Shown: positions 1 through 7,334, counted from the stretch's first letter. The stretch is 32,240 nt of DNA from Nanobdellota archaeon (GCA_018816335.1 JAHIVP010000022.1:1-32240); one strand, 5' to 3'. Numbers and translations: made by a program. The notes: generated from the letters alone by a model not told the origin.

Positions 1-165
1 CTCATAAACAAAAAATACCAACACACCTTTTTCGGAGCAGGCCTAGTTTTCATAGCAGCATCAGTGTCAAGTTTCAAAATTATATTCCTAGTTCTAGCAA
101 TAATATTCATTGTAATTAGTTTAGCAAAACCTATAGAAAACAAAAAAGTTAAAAAGAGGAAATAG
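1..165 (+). CDS. C-terminal part of a small membrane protein (cut by window edge)
   Basis: Frame 1 is open from the first base to a TAG at 163-165 and gives 54 residues with no start in the window. One hydrophobic stretch (about residues 10-42, FGAGLVFIAA followed by FKIIFLVLAIIFIVIS) could make one or two membrane segments, and the protein ends in a basic tail (KKVKKRK). The next membrane-protein gene starts 11 bases downstream, so the two probably share a transcript. The family is not recognised; the reading frame is real by length, hydrophobic pattern and spacing. Confidence 0.6.
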   Translation, partial: LINKKYQHTFFGAGLVFIAASVSSFKIIFLVLAIIFIVISLAKPIENKKVKKRK

Positions 166-176
166 TTATTAATAAC

Positions 177-581
177 ATGAAAGCCATATACTGGATATTA
201 AACATATTTTACATAATATTGCTTATTATCCTATTTACCCCTTTTATATATGGGGCAAGTTATGAAGGGGGAAATTTCTTTATTCTTTTAGGAAGTATAA
301 TAATCTTAGCAAACGTAATCATAAATTTTTATATATTAAAGAAAAATATCTCTCATACAAAAATCTCAAAAATAATCACTTGGGGATTTTTCATAATTCT
401 AATGCTCATTATAGTAATCAACTTAATAATAAGTAAACCTATTCTCAATCAAGAGTTTCCTGGAGAGGCATATGGATTTTTTTGGGGATTTGTTATAATC
501 GGAAGTGTATTAATAACAATGGGTTTATCTCTAATTCATTTAATATCAAATATTATATTAATCAAATCAAGAAAAAAATGA
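177..581 (+). CDS. Small four-helix membrane protein, unknown function
   Basis: The 134-residue product is almost entirely hydrophobic, with four likely membrane segments near residues 5-27, 32-52, 65-85 and 98-125 and a basic C-terminus (KSRKK). I do not recognise the family and see no catalytic motif. It lies 11 bases after the partial gene before it, and its stop overlaps the next start as ATGA (578-581), so these genes are probably translationally coupled. It may be an integral membrane protein of the small accessory type frequent in reduced archaea. Confidence 0.7.
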   Translation: MKAIYWILNIFYIILLIILFTPFIYGASYEGGNFFILLGSIIILANVIINFYILKKNISHTKISKIITWGFFIILMLIIVINLIISKPILNQEFPGEAYGFFWGFVIIGSVLITMGLSLIHLISNIILIKSRKK

Positions 582-805
582 AAAACTGGATACAAAAAGC
601 AATACATAGACCAGGAAAACTTCATACTGATTTAGGAATACCTAAAGATGATAAAATTCCAATCACTCTTTTAAATAAAATAATAAAAGCAAAAGAAGGA
701 GATATAATTACAAACCCAACTACAAAAGGAAAAAAGAAAATTAAAGTAACAAGAAAATTAGAACAAAGAGCAATACTTGCTAAGAATTTGAAAAAATTAC
801 ATTAA
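578..805 (+). CDS. Small basic hypothetical protein (75 aa)
   Basis: The frame is open further upstream, but the start at 578 is preferred because it overlaps the previous stop as ATGA and because the upstream extension is only the out-of-frame shadow of the membrane protein. The product begins MKNWIQKAIHRPGKLHTDLG and is rich in Lys/Arg, with a C-terminal run resembling 'EQRAILAKNLKKL'. The pattern W-I-x-K-A-I-x-(K/R)-P-G-x-L-H resembles small proteins seen in phages and environmental viral sets; this is a recollection of pattern, not a search result. Function unknown; it could bind nucleic acid given its charge. Confidence 0.65.
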   Translation: MKNWIQKAIHRPGKLHTDLGIPKDDKIPITLLNKIIKAKEGDIITNPTTKGKKKIKVTRKLEQRAILAKNLKKLH

Positions 806-835
806 ATTTAAATATAGATATTTACTACTATAAAC

Positions 836-1027
836 ATGGCAAAAAAAGAAGATAAACACAATGACAAACCAGAAGCTTATTTTATTCCAGGAGGAATAAT
901 CGCTGGAATTGGAATTGGACTATTAATAAATCAAGTTGCAGCATTCACTTTGATAGGTTTAGGTGCAGGATTTTTATTAATGGCAGTAATTGGGCTATCA
1001 AGAAAGCAATCAAAAAATAAAAAATGA
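836..1027 (+). CDS. Small two-helix membrane protein (63 aa)
   Basis: The product has a charged N-terminus (AKKEDKHNDK), two hydrophobic Gly/Ala-rich segments (about residues 18-34 and 36-54) and a basic tail. An AT-rich TATA-like stretch (about 806-825) lies just ahead of the ATG, suggesting a short leader or none. Its TGA overlaps the next start (ATGA at 1024-1027), so it is probably translated with the following membrane protein. Family not recognised. Confidence 0.65.
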   Translation: MAKKEDKHNDKPEAYFIPGGIIAGIGIGLLINQVAAFTLIGLGAGFLLMAVIGLSRKQSKNKK

Positions 1028-1485
1028 CATGCGAATTTTGTGAAAACATAATAGGAAACTTCAGCTCAGGTGGACAATTTGAAAGTTTTGTTTTAGGTGG
1101 AGCAATCGGAGCACTTATTGCACTTGGTTTAGTAGTAATATTATTATTAGGTATAGGCCTCTACATTTATCATTCAATAGCATGGTCTACAATTGCTAAA
1201 AAACTCAAATACAAACAACCATGGTTAGCATGGATACCTTTTGCTAATGTTGCAATGATTCTACAAATGGGAGGTTTTGGTTGGGGTTGGATATTTCTTC
1301 TATTAATCCCAATCTTAGGATGGATAGCTGTTTTTGTATTATTTATCATCTCTATGTGGAGAATATTTGATAAATTAAAACATCCAGGTTGGTTTAGTTT
1401 ATCTGTAATAATTCCAGAAGTCGGAGGAATTTTATATCTAATTGCAATAGGTATTGTGGCTTGGTCGAGTAAGAAGAAGAAATAA
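1024..1485 (+). CDS. DUF5684-like membrane protein
   Basis: The 153-residue product begins with a CEFC pair, then has a long membrane segment (about 23-48), the signature KLKYKQPWLAWIPFANVAM, and two or three more segments (about 85-112 and 122-147) before a KKKK tail. The 'K-x-x-x-P-W-x-A-W-I-P-x-x-N' block followed by hydrophobic helices is typical of DUF5684-type proteins, whose biochemical role is not established. It overlaps the preceding gene by four bases. The N-terminal CxxC pair would be outside the usual domain and could bind metal or form a disulfide; that is inference. Confidence 0.7.
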   Translation: MTCEFCENIIGNFSSGGQFESFVLGGAIGALIALGLVVILLLGIGLYIYHSIAWSTIAKKLKYKQPWLAWIPFANVAMILQMGGFGWGWIFLLLIPILGWIAVFVLFIISMWRIFDKLKHPGWFSLSVIIPEVGGILYLIAIGIVAWSSKKKK

Positions 1486-1567
1486 AAATCTTTTAGTAAT
1501 TTTATATCTCACTAAAAATAAAAATAAAACCACCCCCCCACCATTATCAATAAAAAATAAAAATAAG

Positions 1568-1900
1568 TCAATTCACTTCAAACACTACTTGTCCATGATT
1601 ATCTAGTTGTCTCTTTGTCTCTACTACTGCTCGGGGATATCTTTGCCACATATCATCCATAATCCTTGAAATCTCTTGTTCACACAATCCATCATCACCA
1701 TCAGAATCTTCATCATATCTGCGCGTAGGCGCAGTCTTAGATTCTGTGGCCCCAAAAATCCCTGATTTTTGAGGGTCTAAGCTATCTACAGAAATACTTA
1801 TTTTAAGCTGTTTCTTCTTTTTTCGTCCAAACCTTAAAAACTTTTGTTTTTTAAGGTCCCAAAGACCTTTGGTCTTTGAGGATCTATTTAATAATTTCAT
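1568..1900 (-). CDS. Small hypothetical protein whose gene carries repeated hairpins
   Basis: I start it at 1900 rather than further upstream because an AGGTGA ribosome-binding site (1905-1910) sits six bases ahead of this ATG, and the 23-residue extension reads like translated leader. The 110-residue product has a basic N-terminal half (stretches such as FGRKKKKQLK), an acidic centre (DEDSDGDDG) and a C-terminal part with no recognised motif. Four inverted repeats lie inside the coding sequence, two of them copies of one element read in different frames, so much of the middle of this protein is probably insertion-derived. The gene could alternatively be a non-coding stretch of hairpins that happens to be open. 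Confidence 0.5.
   Translation of the reverse strand: MKLLNRSSKTKGLWDLKKQKFLRFGRKKKKQLKISISVDSLDPQKSGIFGATESKTAPTRRYDEDSDGDDGLCEQEISRIMDDMWQRYPRAVVETKRQLDNHGQVVFEVN
1719..1734. repeat. Perfect hairpin, 6-bp stem and 4-base loop
   Basis: CTGCGC and GCGCAG pair around a GTAG loop. It is far more GC-rich than its surroundings and lies inside the small ORF at 1568-1900. Confidence 0.6.
1748..1779. repeat. 32-nt palindromic element, copy 2
   Basis: CAAAAATC pairs with GATTTTTG around CCT, then a bulged A, then a further GGCCC side pairs with GGGTC. It is a homologue of the element at 1855-1886. The eight differences are three compensatory pair changes plus two loop bases. Confidence 0.75.
1831..1857. 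repeat. Inverted repeat, 10-bp perfect stem
   Basis: ACCTTAAAAA (1831-1840) pairs with TTTTTAAGGT (1848-1857) around a 7-base loop. Its right arm shares three bases with the neighbouring 32-nt palindrome, so the two hairpins are mutually exclusive at the boundary. Confidence 0.6.
1855..1886. repeat. 32-nt palindromic element, copy 1
   Basis: CAAAGACC pairs with GGTCTTTG around TTT; beyond a bulged A the helix continues with GGTCC against GGATC. It matches the 1748-1779 copy at 24 of 32 positions, and every paired difference is compensated on the other arm. In the host ORF this copy encodes RSSKTKGLWDL, whereas the other copy is read in a different frame. Confidence 0.75.
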
Positions 1901-2039
1901 TTTTTCACCTCTAATAAAAATAATCAAAAATCCTTTAAATACAAAATTATAAAACAAAATACATATCATATAACAATTTTATTTATAAACAAACCAACTT
2001 AAAAATAGTGATATGAAATTATAGAGTGGTGATAGCTAT

Positions 2040-2372
2040 TTACAAAATTCTCTTTCCATTTTCAGCTTTTCTCTCAACATCTAATAAAATCACATCATCT
2101 CCCTGAACAACTCCCATAACCAAACATTCAGACATAAAATCAGCAATTTGTTTAGCAGGAAAATTTACAACAGCAATTATTTGTTTCCCAATTAATTCAT
2201 CAACATCATACAATTTAGTAATTTGAGCAGAACTTTTTTTAATCCCTAACTCACCAAAATCAATCTCTAATTTATAAGCAGGTTTACTTGCTTTCTCAAA
2301 TTTCTCAGCTTTCAAAACAGTTCCAACTCTCATATCTACTTTCTCAAAGTCTTCCCACGATATTTCTTCCAT
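2040..2372 (-). CDS. csaA: CsaA-like tRNA-binding OB-fold protein
   Basis: The 110 residues form a single tRNA_bind (EMAP-II/Arc1p type) OB-fold domain: the opening 'W-E-D-F-E-K-V-D-M-R-V-G-T-V' and the core 'K-S-S-A-Q-I-T' and 'V-V-N-F-P-A-K-Q-I' are characteristic. The length equals the stand-alone CsaA family, not the C-terminal domain of MetRS. CsaA is described as an export-related chaperone in bacteria, and archaeal members bind tRNA-like substrates; a role in tRNA handling is plausible here. The gene is last in a minus-strand run, 23 bases after a small Cys-rich gene. The end NGKRIL matches the usual family C-terminus. Confidence 0.85.
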   Translation of the reverse strand: MEEISWEDFEKVDMRVGTVLKAEKFEKASKPAYKLEIDFGELGIKKSSAQITKLYDVDELIGKQIIAVVNFPAKQIADFMSECLVMGVVQGDDVILLDVERKAENGKRIL

Positions 2373-2395
2373 ATTAAAATATAATTTCTATATAT

Positions 2396-2626
2396 TTAAC
2401 CCTTCCTCCTAATAACATCCCCAAACTCATCAACATCAGAATCCTCAACATACTCCTCAATATCACCAACAACATCTTCAATCTTTATTTCATCATCCTT
2501 ACATTTACTCTCTTGAAAACATTCATTAAAGAAAAACAAACACTCTCCCATTTTTATAAGAGGCATAGCACCATAAGCTTTACACACAACCCTACCACAA
2601 TTAATAATACAATTTGGACAAGTCAT
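2396..2626 (-). CDS. Small Cys-rich acidic protein (76 aa)
   Basis: The N-terminus begins MTCPNCIINCGRVVCKAYG and further Cys residues follow (GECLFFFNECFQ, SKC), giving seven Cys in the first half, which suggests metal binding or disulfides. The second half is acidic (DDEIKIEDVVGDIEEYVEDSD). The start overlaps the stop of the preceding 45-codon gene (TGA/ATG overlap at 2623-2626), so the two are translationally coupled. Family and function not recognised. Confidence 0.65.
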   Translation of the reverse strand: MTCPNCIINCGRVVCKAYGAMPLIKMGECLFFFNECFQESKCKDDEIKIEDVVGDIEEYVEDSDVDEFGDVIRRKG

Positions 2627-2760
2627 CTATCTTCTCCTAAAATTTCCTTCAACTTTTTTATATTCTCTTCTCTATAAATATTAAAATCTTCCATCTGCAT
2701 TTTATTCAACTCTTGTATTCGTTTCCTTATCTCAGATTTTGAAACCTCTCTAAATTTCAT
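2623..2760 (-). CDS. Short charged helical protein (45 aa)
   Basis: An ATG at 2760 opens a 45-codon frame (begins MKFREVSKSEIRKRIQELNK, ends LKEILGEDR) that closes with a TGA overlapping the next gene's ATG. It lies two bases after the stop of the upstream 213-residue protein, so it fills what would otherwise be a gap of about 135 bases in the operon. The composition (heptad-like Ile/Leu with Lys/Glu) predicts one long amphipathic helix or short coiled coil. Function unknown; the tight spacing on both sides is the main evidence that it is real. Confidence 0.6.
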   Translation of the reverse strand: MKFREVSKSEIRKRIQELNKMQMEDFNIYREENIKKLKEILGEDR

Positions 2761-2762
2761 GA

Positions 2763-3404
2763 TCAATATCCATCTAATTTATCTTGAACAGCTGAAGTAT
2801 AATCTTTCTTCACATTATTTTTCCCTAGATACCCAATATAATCAAAACCTGTTTGATTCATCACATCAACAAACTCATATGCAAAATCATCAATAACACC
2901 TAATTTTCTCTTAGATTTCCCATTTTTCACAAAACTAACATTATCATAATCATTCCCTAAAATATTCTTAATATCAAAATTATCAACAAGCAACCTAGCC
3001 TTATCTTTCATATAATACTTCAAAAGAAAAATCAACAAAGTTTTATCATCTTTCAAAATTATCTGTGAAAAATCCTTATAAAAAATATTCCCAAAATTCT
3101 TCAAATAAATCTTTTCAAGATACTCAACAATATTCAAATCAACTTTCTCAAACCTTAAAAAACTAGGAGGCAACAAAAAATAACTATAAAAATCCTTATT
3201 CTGCTCCTTAATTTTACACACCCCATTAGATTCAAACAACTTTTTCAAAATCCTATATTTCTTACTATAACTAAAATCTTTCTTCAAAACCAAATCATCT
3301 TTATTAAGCAACAAAAAATAAACACAACCCTCATCAAAACCTAGAATCTCAATTAATACTTGTTTTGCAGCCTTCTGAATTACCTCTTCTTTAGCTTTTT
3401 TCAT
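2763..3404 (-). CDS. Hypothetical protein (213 aa), first gene of a small operon
   Basis: The product begins MKKAKEEVIQKAAKQVLIEI and has no membrane segment or catalytic motif that I can identify. Alternating aromatic/hydrophobic stretches (VYFLLLNKDDLVLKK, FYSYFLLPPSFLRF) suggest a beta-rich middle, and the C-terminal region is Lys/Asp-rich. It heads a minus-strand run with the 45- and 76-residue proteins and probably the CsaA-like gene. The divergent region to the next gene (3405-3571) is the likely promoter for both directions. It could be lineage-specific. Confidence 0.65.
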   Translation of the reverse strand: MKKAKEEVIQKAAKQVLIEILGFDEGCVYFLLLNKDDLVLKKDFSYSKKYRILKKLFESNGVCKIKEQNKDFYSYFLLPPSFLRFEKVDLNIVEYLEKIYLKNFGNIFYKDFSQIILKDDKTLLIFLLKYYMKDKARLLVDNFDIKNILGNDYDNVSFVKNGKSKRKLGVIDDFAYEFVDVMNQTGFDYIGYLGKNNVKKDYTSAVQDKLDGY

Positions 3405-3452
3405 GTATATATTAAATCAAAATACTATATTATCTCTTTTTATGAGTTTTTG

Positions 3453-3570
3453 CTGAAACATTCAGTAAAACCACTGAAACAAAATATATAACTCAAAAGT
3501 TCTTATAAATACTGAACTTACTGAAACAGAAACATATAAATATCTCACATTATCCTCTCAAACAACTGAA
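3453..3570. promoter_or_regulatory. Cluster of ACTGAAAC-type repeats (possible operator)
   Basis: Between two divergent genes the motif (A)CTGAAAC or a close form occurs at 3453-3459, 3473-3480, 3511-3517 and 3520-3527, with a shorter ACTGAA at 3565-3570 touching the ATG. The first copy is followed by its mirror TTCAG (3461-3465). The gene downstream starts with a helix-turn-helix, so autoregulation is possible; this is inference. Confidence 0.4.
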
Positions 3571-3571
3571 A

Positions 3572-5134
3572 ATGCACAAAACACAACAAGAAATCATTTC
3601 AGTTCTAGAAAACTCTGAAACAGACCTATCTACTTCACAACTTTTATCTAATATTGATTCTGAATATAAAACACTGAAACAAGAAGTTAAAGACACATCC
3701 AAAGAAAAATCAAAAGAAATCAAACTCTCTCTAGCAAAAAAACACAGAAAAATCCTTCATCATATAAACAAACTAGTAAATCAAAGATTATTAAGACAAA
3801 TAAAACACGGAGACAAAGGTGAAAAATTCTTTGCTCTTATAATCGGAGATGAACAAGAATTTGAATTACCAAACATCATAAAAAAGAAATCAGCAAAAGA
3901 ACACGCCTTAAGTCTTCCAATAGAAGGATATGAACAAAAAAACATGGTCATGAGATATGAACCAGGAACATTTATTGACAGACTAAACTCACTAGTAATA
4001 TTCTCTAAAAAATTCAAAAACTTCAAAGAAATAATCAAAACACTAGACAAATCATTCAACATTGTAAACGATGCAATATGTATAGAAGATTTTGAAAAAT
4101 TCTTAGATGAAATCAATGAAGAACAAATAACAACAATAAACAAAAAAGCAGAAGATTACGGAAAAATAATAAATTTCTCAATCAACATTGGAAACATAAA
4201 TGACAAAACTAAATTCCTACAACTATTTAAAAAAATATCTCAACTAAACAACATCCAAACAATATTCTCTTTAGATTCTATAGAATTACAAGAAAAATTC
4301 ACATTACTAGAAAAAATCCTAACAATATTATCAAACAACAAAAAAGTTCTAAACCTAAAAAATAAAACACTAAACAAACTCCCATATTTCTTAGGAAGAT
4401 CAGGACCTTACACATTCAATGAAAAAGAAATAAATCAAGAAGTATCTATCTTAGCATGCTCTCAATCATCAATAATACTAGACGTAAACAAATTCTTTTT
4501 AATAAATGGATTAAACACAGAAAAATTCGTAGACCTAATGTTTAACATCTCATTATCTTTATTATCTGCAAATTCAATTCAAAGAAGAAAATCAAATGAA
4601 TACTTCAAAGAAGTCCTTAATCTAAACCCAGAAGAATATGATTTTATGAGAAAATCTTCTAACTACATAAGATTCTGGAACTATGGTTTAAACCAACCAG
4701 GAATAAATCAAGAATTAGTTCTAAACATGATAAACGAAGCAAAAAAGAAAATGAAACAATTTTCTCATGATGAAGAAGTAATCTACAAAAGCTGCGGAAT
4801 GACAACAAGATTCAGCATAGACTTTTCATGTGCTTTTGAAAGTTCTATAGACAATCTAAGTCCAGCAAAATACCAACCACTAGAAATCAAAACTACTGAA
4901 GATTTATATAAAAAAGAAATCAAAAAAAAGCTCAAAGATAGAGAAGAAATATCAGAATTATTCTCAGGAGGAAACGATGTATCATTTTATCCAACAGGAA
5001 GATTAGACACAAACGAAATACTAAGAGAAATATTAGTTATTCTCAATTCATACAAAATACCTTTTTTTAGTTTTGATTTTGGAAAAATTAAAGGAGACTT
5101 AAAACTAACAAGTTTTTTTGAAAATGTTAATTAA
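3572..5134 (+). CDS. N-terminal winged-helix protein of unknown function (520 aa)
   Basis: Residues 1-95 look like a winged helix with a long insertion: 'K-T-Q-Q-E-I-I-S-V-L' then a coiled, charged linker and 'HHINKLVNQRLLRQIKHGDKG' followed by 'KFFAL', the usual recognition helix and wing pattern. Residues 130-400 are mostly helical with a conserved-looking GRSGPYTFNEKE segment near 290, and the C-terminal part has 'SGGNDVSFYPTGRLDTNE'. I do not recognise the family. It overlaps the thymidylate-synthase-like gene by 11 bases, so the pair probably acts together or is co-regulated; the repeats ahead of its start suggest self-regulation. It could be a large transcription factor or a nucleic-acid enzyme with a DNA-binding head. 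Confidence 0.75.
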   Translation: MHKTQQEIISVLENSETDLSTSQLLSNIDSEYKTLKQEVKDTSKEKSKEIKLSLAKKHRKILHHINKLVNQRLLRQIKHGDKGEKFFALIIGDEQEFELPNIIKKKSAKEHALSLPIEGYEQKNMVMRYEPGTFIDRLNSLVIFSKKFKNFKEIIKTLDKSFNIVNDAICIEDFEKFLDEINEEQITTINKKAEDYGKIINFSINIGNINDKTKFLQLFKKISQLNNIQTIFSLDSIELQEKFTLLEKILTILSNNKKVLNLKNKTLNKLPYFLGRSGPYTFNEKEINQEVSILACSQSSIILDVNKFFLINGLNTEKFVDLMFNISLSLLSANSIQRRKSNEYFKEVLNLNPEEYDFMRKSSNYIRFWNYGLNQPGINQELVLNMINEAKKKMKQFSHDEEVIYKSCGMTTRFSIDFSCAFESSIDNLSPAKYQPLEIKTTEDLYKKEIKKKLKDREEISELFSGGNDVSFYPTGRLDTNEILREILVILNSYKIPFFSFDFGKIKGDLKLTSFFENVN

Positions 5135-5771
5135 AGGAAAAGATGCAGAAGAAGTTTGGAAAAAAGCTCTAAATGAAATAATGGAAAAAGGAGAAGAACA
5201 TATAGATAATAGAAACAGACAAATAAAAGAAATAATGAACATGCAATTAGAAATACAAGCTCCAAATGAAATTGAAAAACCAATAGAAATCCTCAACAGC
5301 TTTGAAAAATGGAAATATCCACCATTTGAAGAAATCAAAAACTTTATCTTAAGTAAAAAAAACATCTCAGGATATTATTATAATTACGGAGCAAGAGCAT
5401 TTAATTTCAATGGAAAAAACCAAGTAGATGACTACATTATTCCTATGCTTAAAAAAAATGATACAAGTAAAAGAGCAGTAATTATTTTTTATAATCCTAC
5501 AGAAGATTCACATTTTACAAGAAAAGACACTCCTGGATTAATACAAATGGATTTTAAAATAAGAAAAGGAAAACTCAATGTAACATCAATCATTAGAAGC
5601 AACAATATGTTTTTCGGATGGCCAGCAAATATTTTCCAAACCTATTGTCTTTTAGATTACATTGCAAAAGAAATAGGAACAGAAATAGGAACAATAACAA
5701 CCTTCTCAACCTCAGCACATGTTATAAACGAACAATATGATGCTATAAACAAAGTATTAAATTTAAAGTAA
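5124..5771 (+). CDS. Thymidylate synthase-like protein lacking the catalytic Cys
   Basis: The frame extends two codons upstream to a TTG, but the ATG at 5124 is the better start; it overlaps the previous gene by 11 bases. The 215-residue protein has the order of the archaeal ThyA family: 'NYGARAFNF', 'KRAVIIFYNPTED', 'IQMDFKIRKGKLNVTSIIRSNN', 'FGWPANI' and a C-terminal 'SAH'. In ThyA the Cys nucleophile follows a Pro before the 'xxFxF/R' strand; here the segment reads DTPGLIQMDF, with Gly138 in place of Cys. The usual His-x-Tyr dUMP-binding pair reads HVI, so Tyr is also missing. It may be a non-catalytic or repurposed nucleotide-binding paralogue, or catalyse different chemistry. Confidence 0.7.
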   Translation: MLIKGKDAEEVWKKALNEIMEKGEEHIDNRNRQIKEIMNMQLEIQAPNEIEKPIEILNSFEKWKYPPFEEIKNFILSKKNISGYYYNYGARAFNFNGKNQVDDYIIPMLKKNDTSKRAVIIFYNPTEDSHFTRKDTPGLIQMDFKIRKGKLNVTSIIRSNNMFFGWPANIFQTYCLLDYIAKEIGTEIGTITTFSTSAHVINEQYDAINKVLNLK

Positions 5772-5801
5772 ATTATAAAAGCAGACAATTTCTATATATT
5801 C

Positions 5802-5951
5802 ATGAACTCAAAAAAAATCCTCATATTAGGAACAATAGCACTAATCTTCGTAGTCTTATCTTTCACAACAAGCTGGTGGTTCCTAGTCCCAGCAGTAATA
5901 ATTTATCTAATAAACCAACACGAGATTCTCAAAGGAAGGAGGAAAAAATAA
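5802..5951 (+). CDS. Tiny membrane protein (49 aa)
   Basis: An ATG at 5802 opens a 49-codon frame: a Lys-rich start (MNSKK), two hydrophobic segments (ILILGTIALIFVVLSF and WWFLVPAVIIYLI) and a basic end (KGRRKK). A TATA-like 'ttctatatatt' lies just ahead of the ATG. Its last codons contain the strong GGAAGGAGG ribosome-binding site for the next gene, whose ATG begins two bases after this stop. Function unknown; positive-inside ends and the hydrophobic pattern argue that it is a genuine membrane peptide. Confidence 0.55.
   Translation: MNSKKILILGTIALIFVVLSFTTSWWFLVPAVIIYLINQHEILKGRRKK
5934..5942 (+). promoter_or_regulatory. Strong Shine-Dalgarno GGAAGGAGG
   Basis: A near-perfect anti-16S match ends ten bases before the ATG at 5953 and fixes the start of the coiled-coil protein. 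It is one of few clear Shine-Dalgarno sites in this window. Confidence 0.7.
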
Positions 5952-5952
5952 A

Positions 5953-7107
5953 ATGGGAATACTAGACTTCTTTAGAAGAAAACAAGAAATAATAGAAAAA
6001 GAAAAAATAAAACTCATAGATATAGAAAACTGGACAAACTCAAAAAAATCCTCATTAAAAAAAGACGAGAAACAATTTATAACAACAATAAAACAAAGAT
6101 TAACTCAACTTGATAATGAATTAGAAGAAGCTATAGAAAAAATAAATAAAATTGACTTCACTCCAATAAAAGCAGAAGACAAAATAAAATTCATAGTAAA
6201 AGAAAATCTAGACAAATATGTTGATTACCTAATAAAGTTCAATAAAAACCTACAAAAAATAAATGAAACAAATCCCTCAAACTTTTTAGAAAAACTTAAT
6301 GAAACACTTGAAGACTTCCAAAAAAAATCCTCTCTCAACTTTGAAAAAGCAACATTTCTAATAGGAAAAGAATTAGGACAAGTAAAAAATTCAATAAGCT
6401 CTTTTTTCAATGATTTAAAAAAACACACTCAACAAAATAAAGAATTATTAGATAGCTGTAAAACAATATCTTCAATAAACAAATTAATAGAAGAACTCTC
6501 TAAAAACAAAATGCTAGAAAACCAATTAATTGAAAAAACAACAAACATAGACTCAGAATCTAATAATCTAAAAAACGAAATAAAAACCAAACAAGAAAAT
6601 ATTGAGAAACTAAAAAATTCAGAAGAATATAAAGAAAACCTAAGAAGAAAAATCCTTATTGAACAAACTAATAAACAAATAGAACTAGATTTAAACACAC
6701 TAAAGCAAGAAATTGATTTCAAAGAACTAGCAAATATCTACCACATAAGTGAACAAAAAATGGAGATAGTTAAATCTCATAAAGAAAATTTTCTTGAAGC
6801 ATTTCAAAAAGACAACGGACAAAATATATCAACAATATTAGAAGATTCAAATCAAATAAATGAATCAATTAAACAAAAAATAAAAATAATCCTAGAAAAA
6901 CAACTAAAAATTCAAGAAACAAAAATTAATAAAGATGAATCTTTAGAAATACAAACTCAAATTCAAAACATAAAATCTCAAATTCAAAATTTAAAAAATG
7001 ACAAATCAAAAGAACTAAAAAAACAAGATAAACTATCTCAAACAAAATCTAGAATAAATTCAGATTTAATTTTAGAATTAGATAAACTTAATGTTGAAAT
7101 TTATTAG
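5953..7107 (+). CDS. Long coiled-coil protein (384 aa)
   Basis: After a short basic start (MGILDFFRRKQ) nearly the whole protein is Lys/Glu/Gln/Asn-rich with heptad-like Ile/Leu spacing, for example 'IEKLKNSEEYKENLRRKILI' and 'IQNIKSQIQNLKNDKSK'. No ATPase motif, signal peptide or membrane segment is visible. The start is fixed by the Shine-Dalgarno site at 5934-5942. It could be a structural, septation or chromosome-organising protein; the sequence alone does not decide. Its stop overlaps the stop of the convergent zinc-ribbon gene by three bases. Confidence 0.7.
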   Translation: MGILDFFRRKQEIIEKEKIKLIDIENWTNSKKSSLKKDEKQFITTIKQRLTQLDNELEEAIEKINKIDFTPIKAEDKIKFIVKENLDKYVDYLIKFNKNLQKINETNPSNFLEKLNETLEDFQKKSSLNFEKATFLIGKELGQVKNSISSFFNDLKKHTQQNKELLDSCKTISSINKLIEELSKNKMLENQLIEKTTNIDSESNNLKNEIKTKQENIEKLKNSEEYKENLRRKILIEQTNKQIELDLNTLKQEIDFKELANIYHISEQKMEIVKSHKENFLEAFQKDNGQNISTILEDSNQINESIKQKIKIILEKQLKIQETKINKDESLEIQTQIQNIKSQIQNLKNDKSKELKKQDKLSQTKSRINSDLILELDKLNVEIY

Positions 7108-7334
7108 TCAGTAACTCTCTCGCTTATATGTTTTATCATTCTATCAACAGTTACAAACAAATCACTTCCACATCTACACATATCCATATAGTGTCCTCCA
7201 TGTCCATCATTAACTTCTTCTTGTGGTTTTTTCATATAAACAGTATTACATCCTAAACAAACATAATTATTTCCTCTAGCTTTTAATTCTCTTAGGTGAT
7301 TTAATTGTTCTTCTCTTGTTATTCCTTTACTCAT
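7104..7334 (-). CDS. Small zinc-ribbon protein (76 aa)
   Basis: C26-x-x-C29 and C53-x-C55 form a probable zinc ribbon, with a Gly/His-rich loop (DGHGGHYMDM) between them that could add a His ligand. The N-terminus is helical and charged (TREEQLNHLRELKARG). Stand-alone ribbons of this size in archaea often bind nucleic acid or associate with transcription or translation complexes, but no specific family is recognised. The gene is convergent with the coiled-coil gene, sharing stop-codon bases. Confidence 0.7.
   Translation of the reverse strand: MSKGITREEQLNHLRELKARGNNYVCLGCNTVYMKKPQEEVNDGHGGHYMDMCRCGSDLFVTVDRMIKHISERVTD

Noticed and set aside
3781-4143. Minus-strand ORF of 120 codons
   Set aside because: It lies wholly inside the 520-residue gene; its Ser/Phe-rich product is the usual antisense shadow of an A-rich coding strand. 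The same applies to minus-strand frames at 5105-5365, 6225-6722, 11103-11633, 20055-20303, 21212-21427 and 29019-29219.
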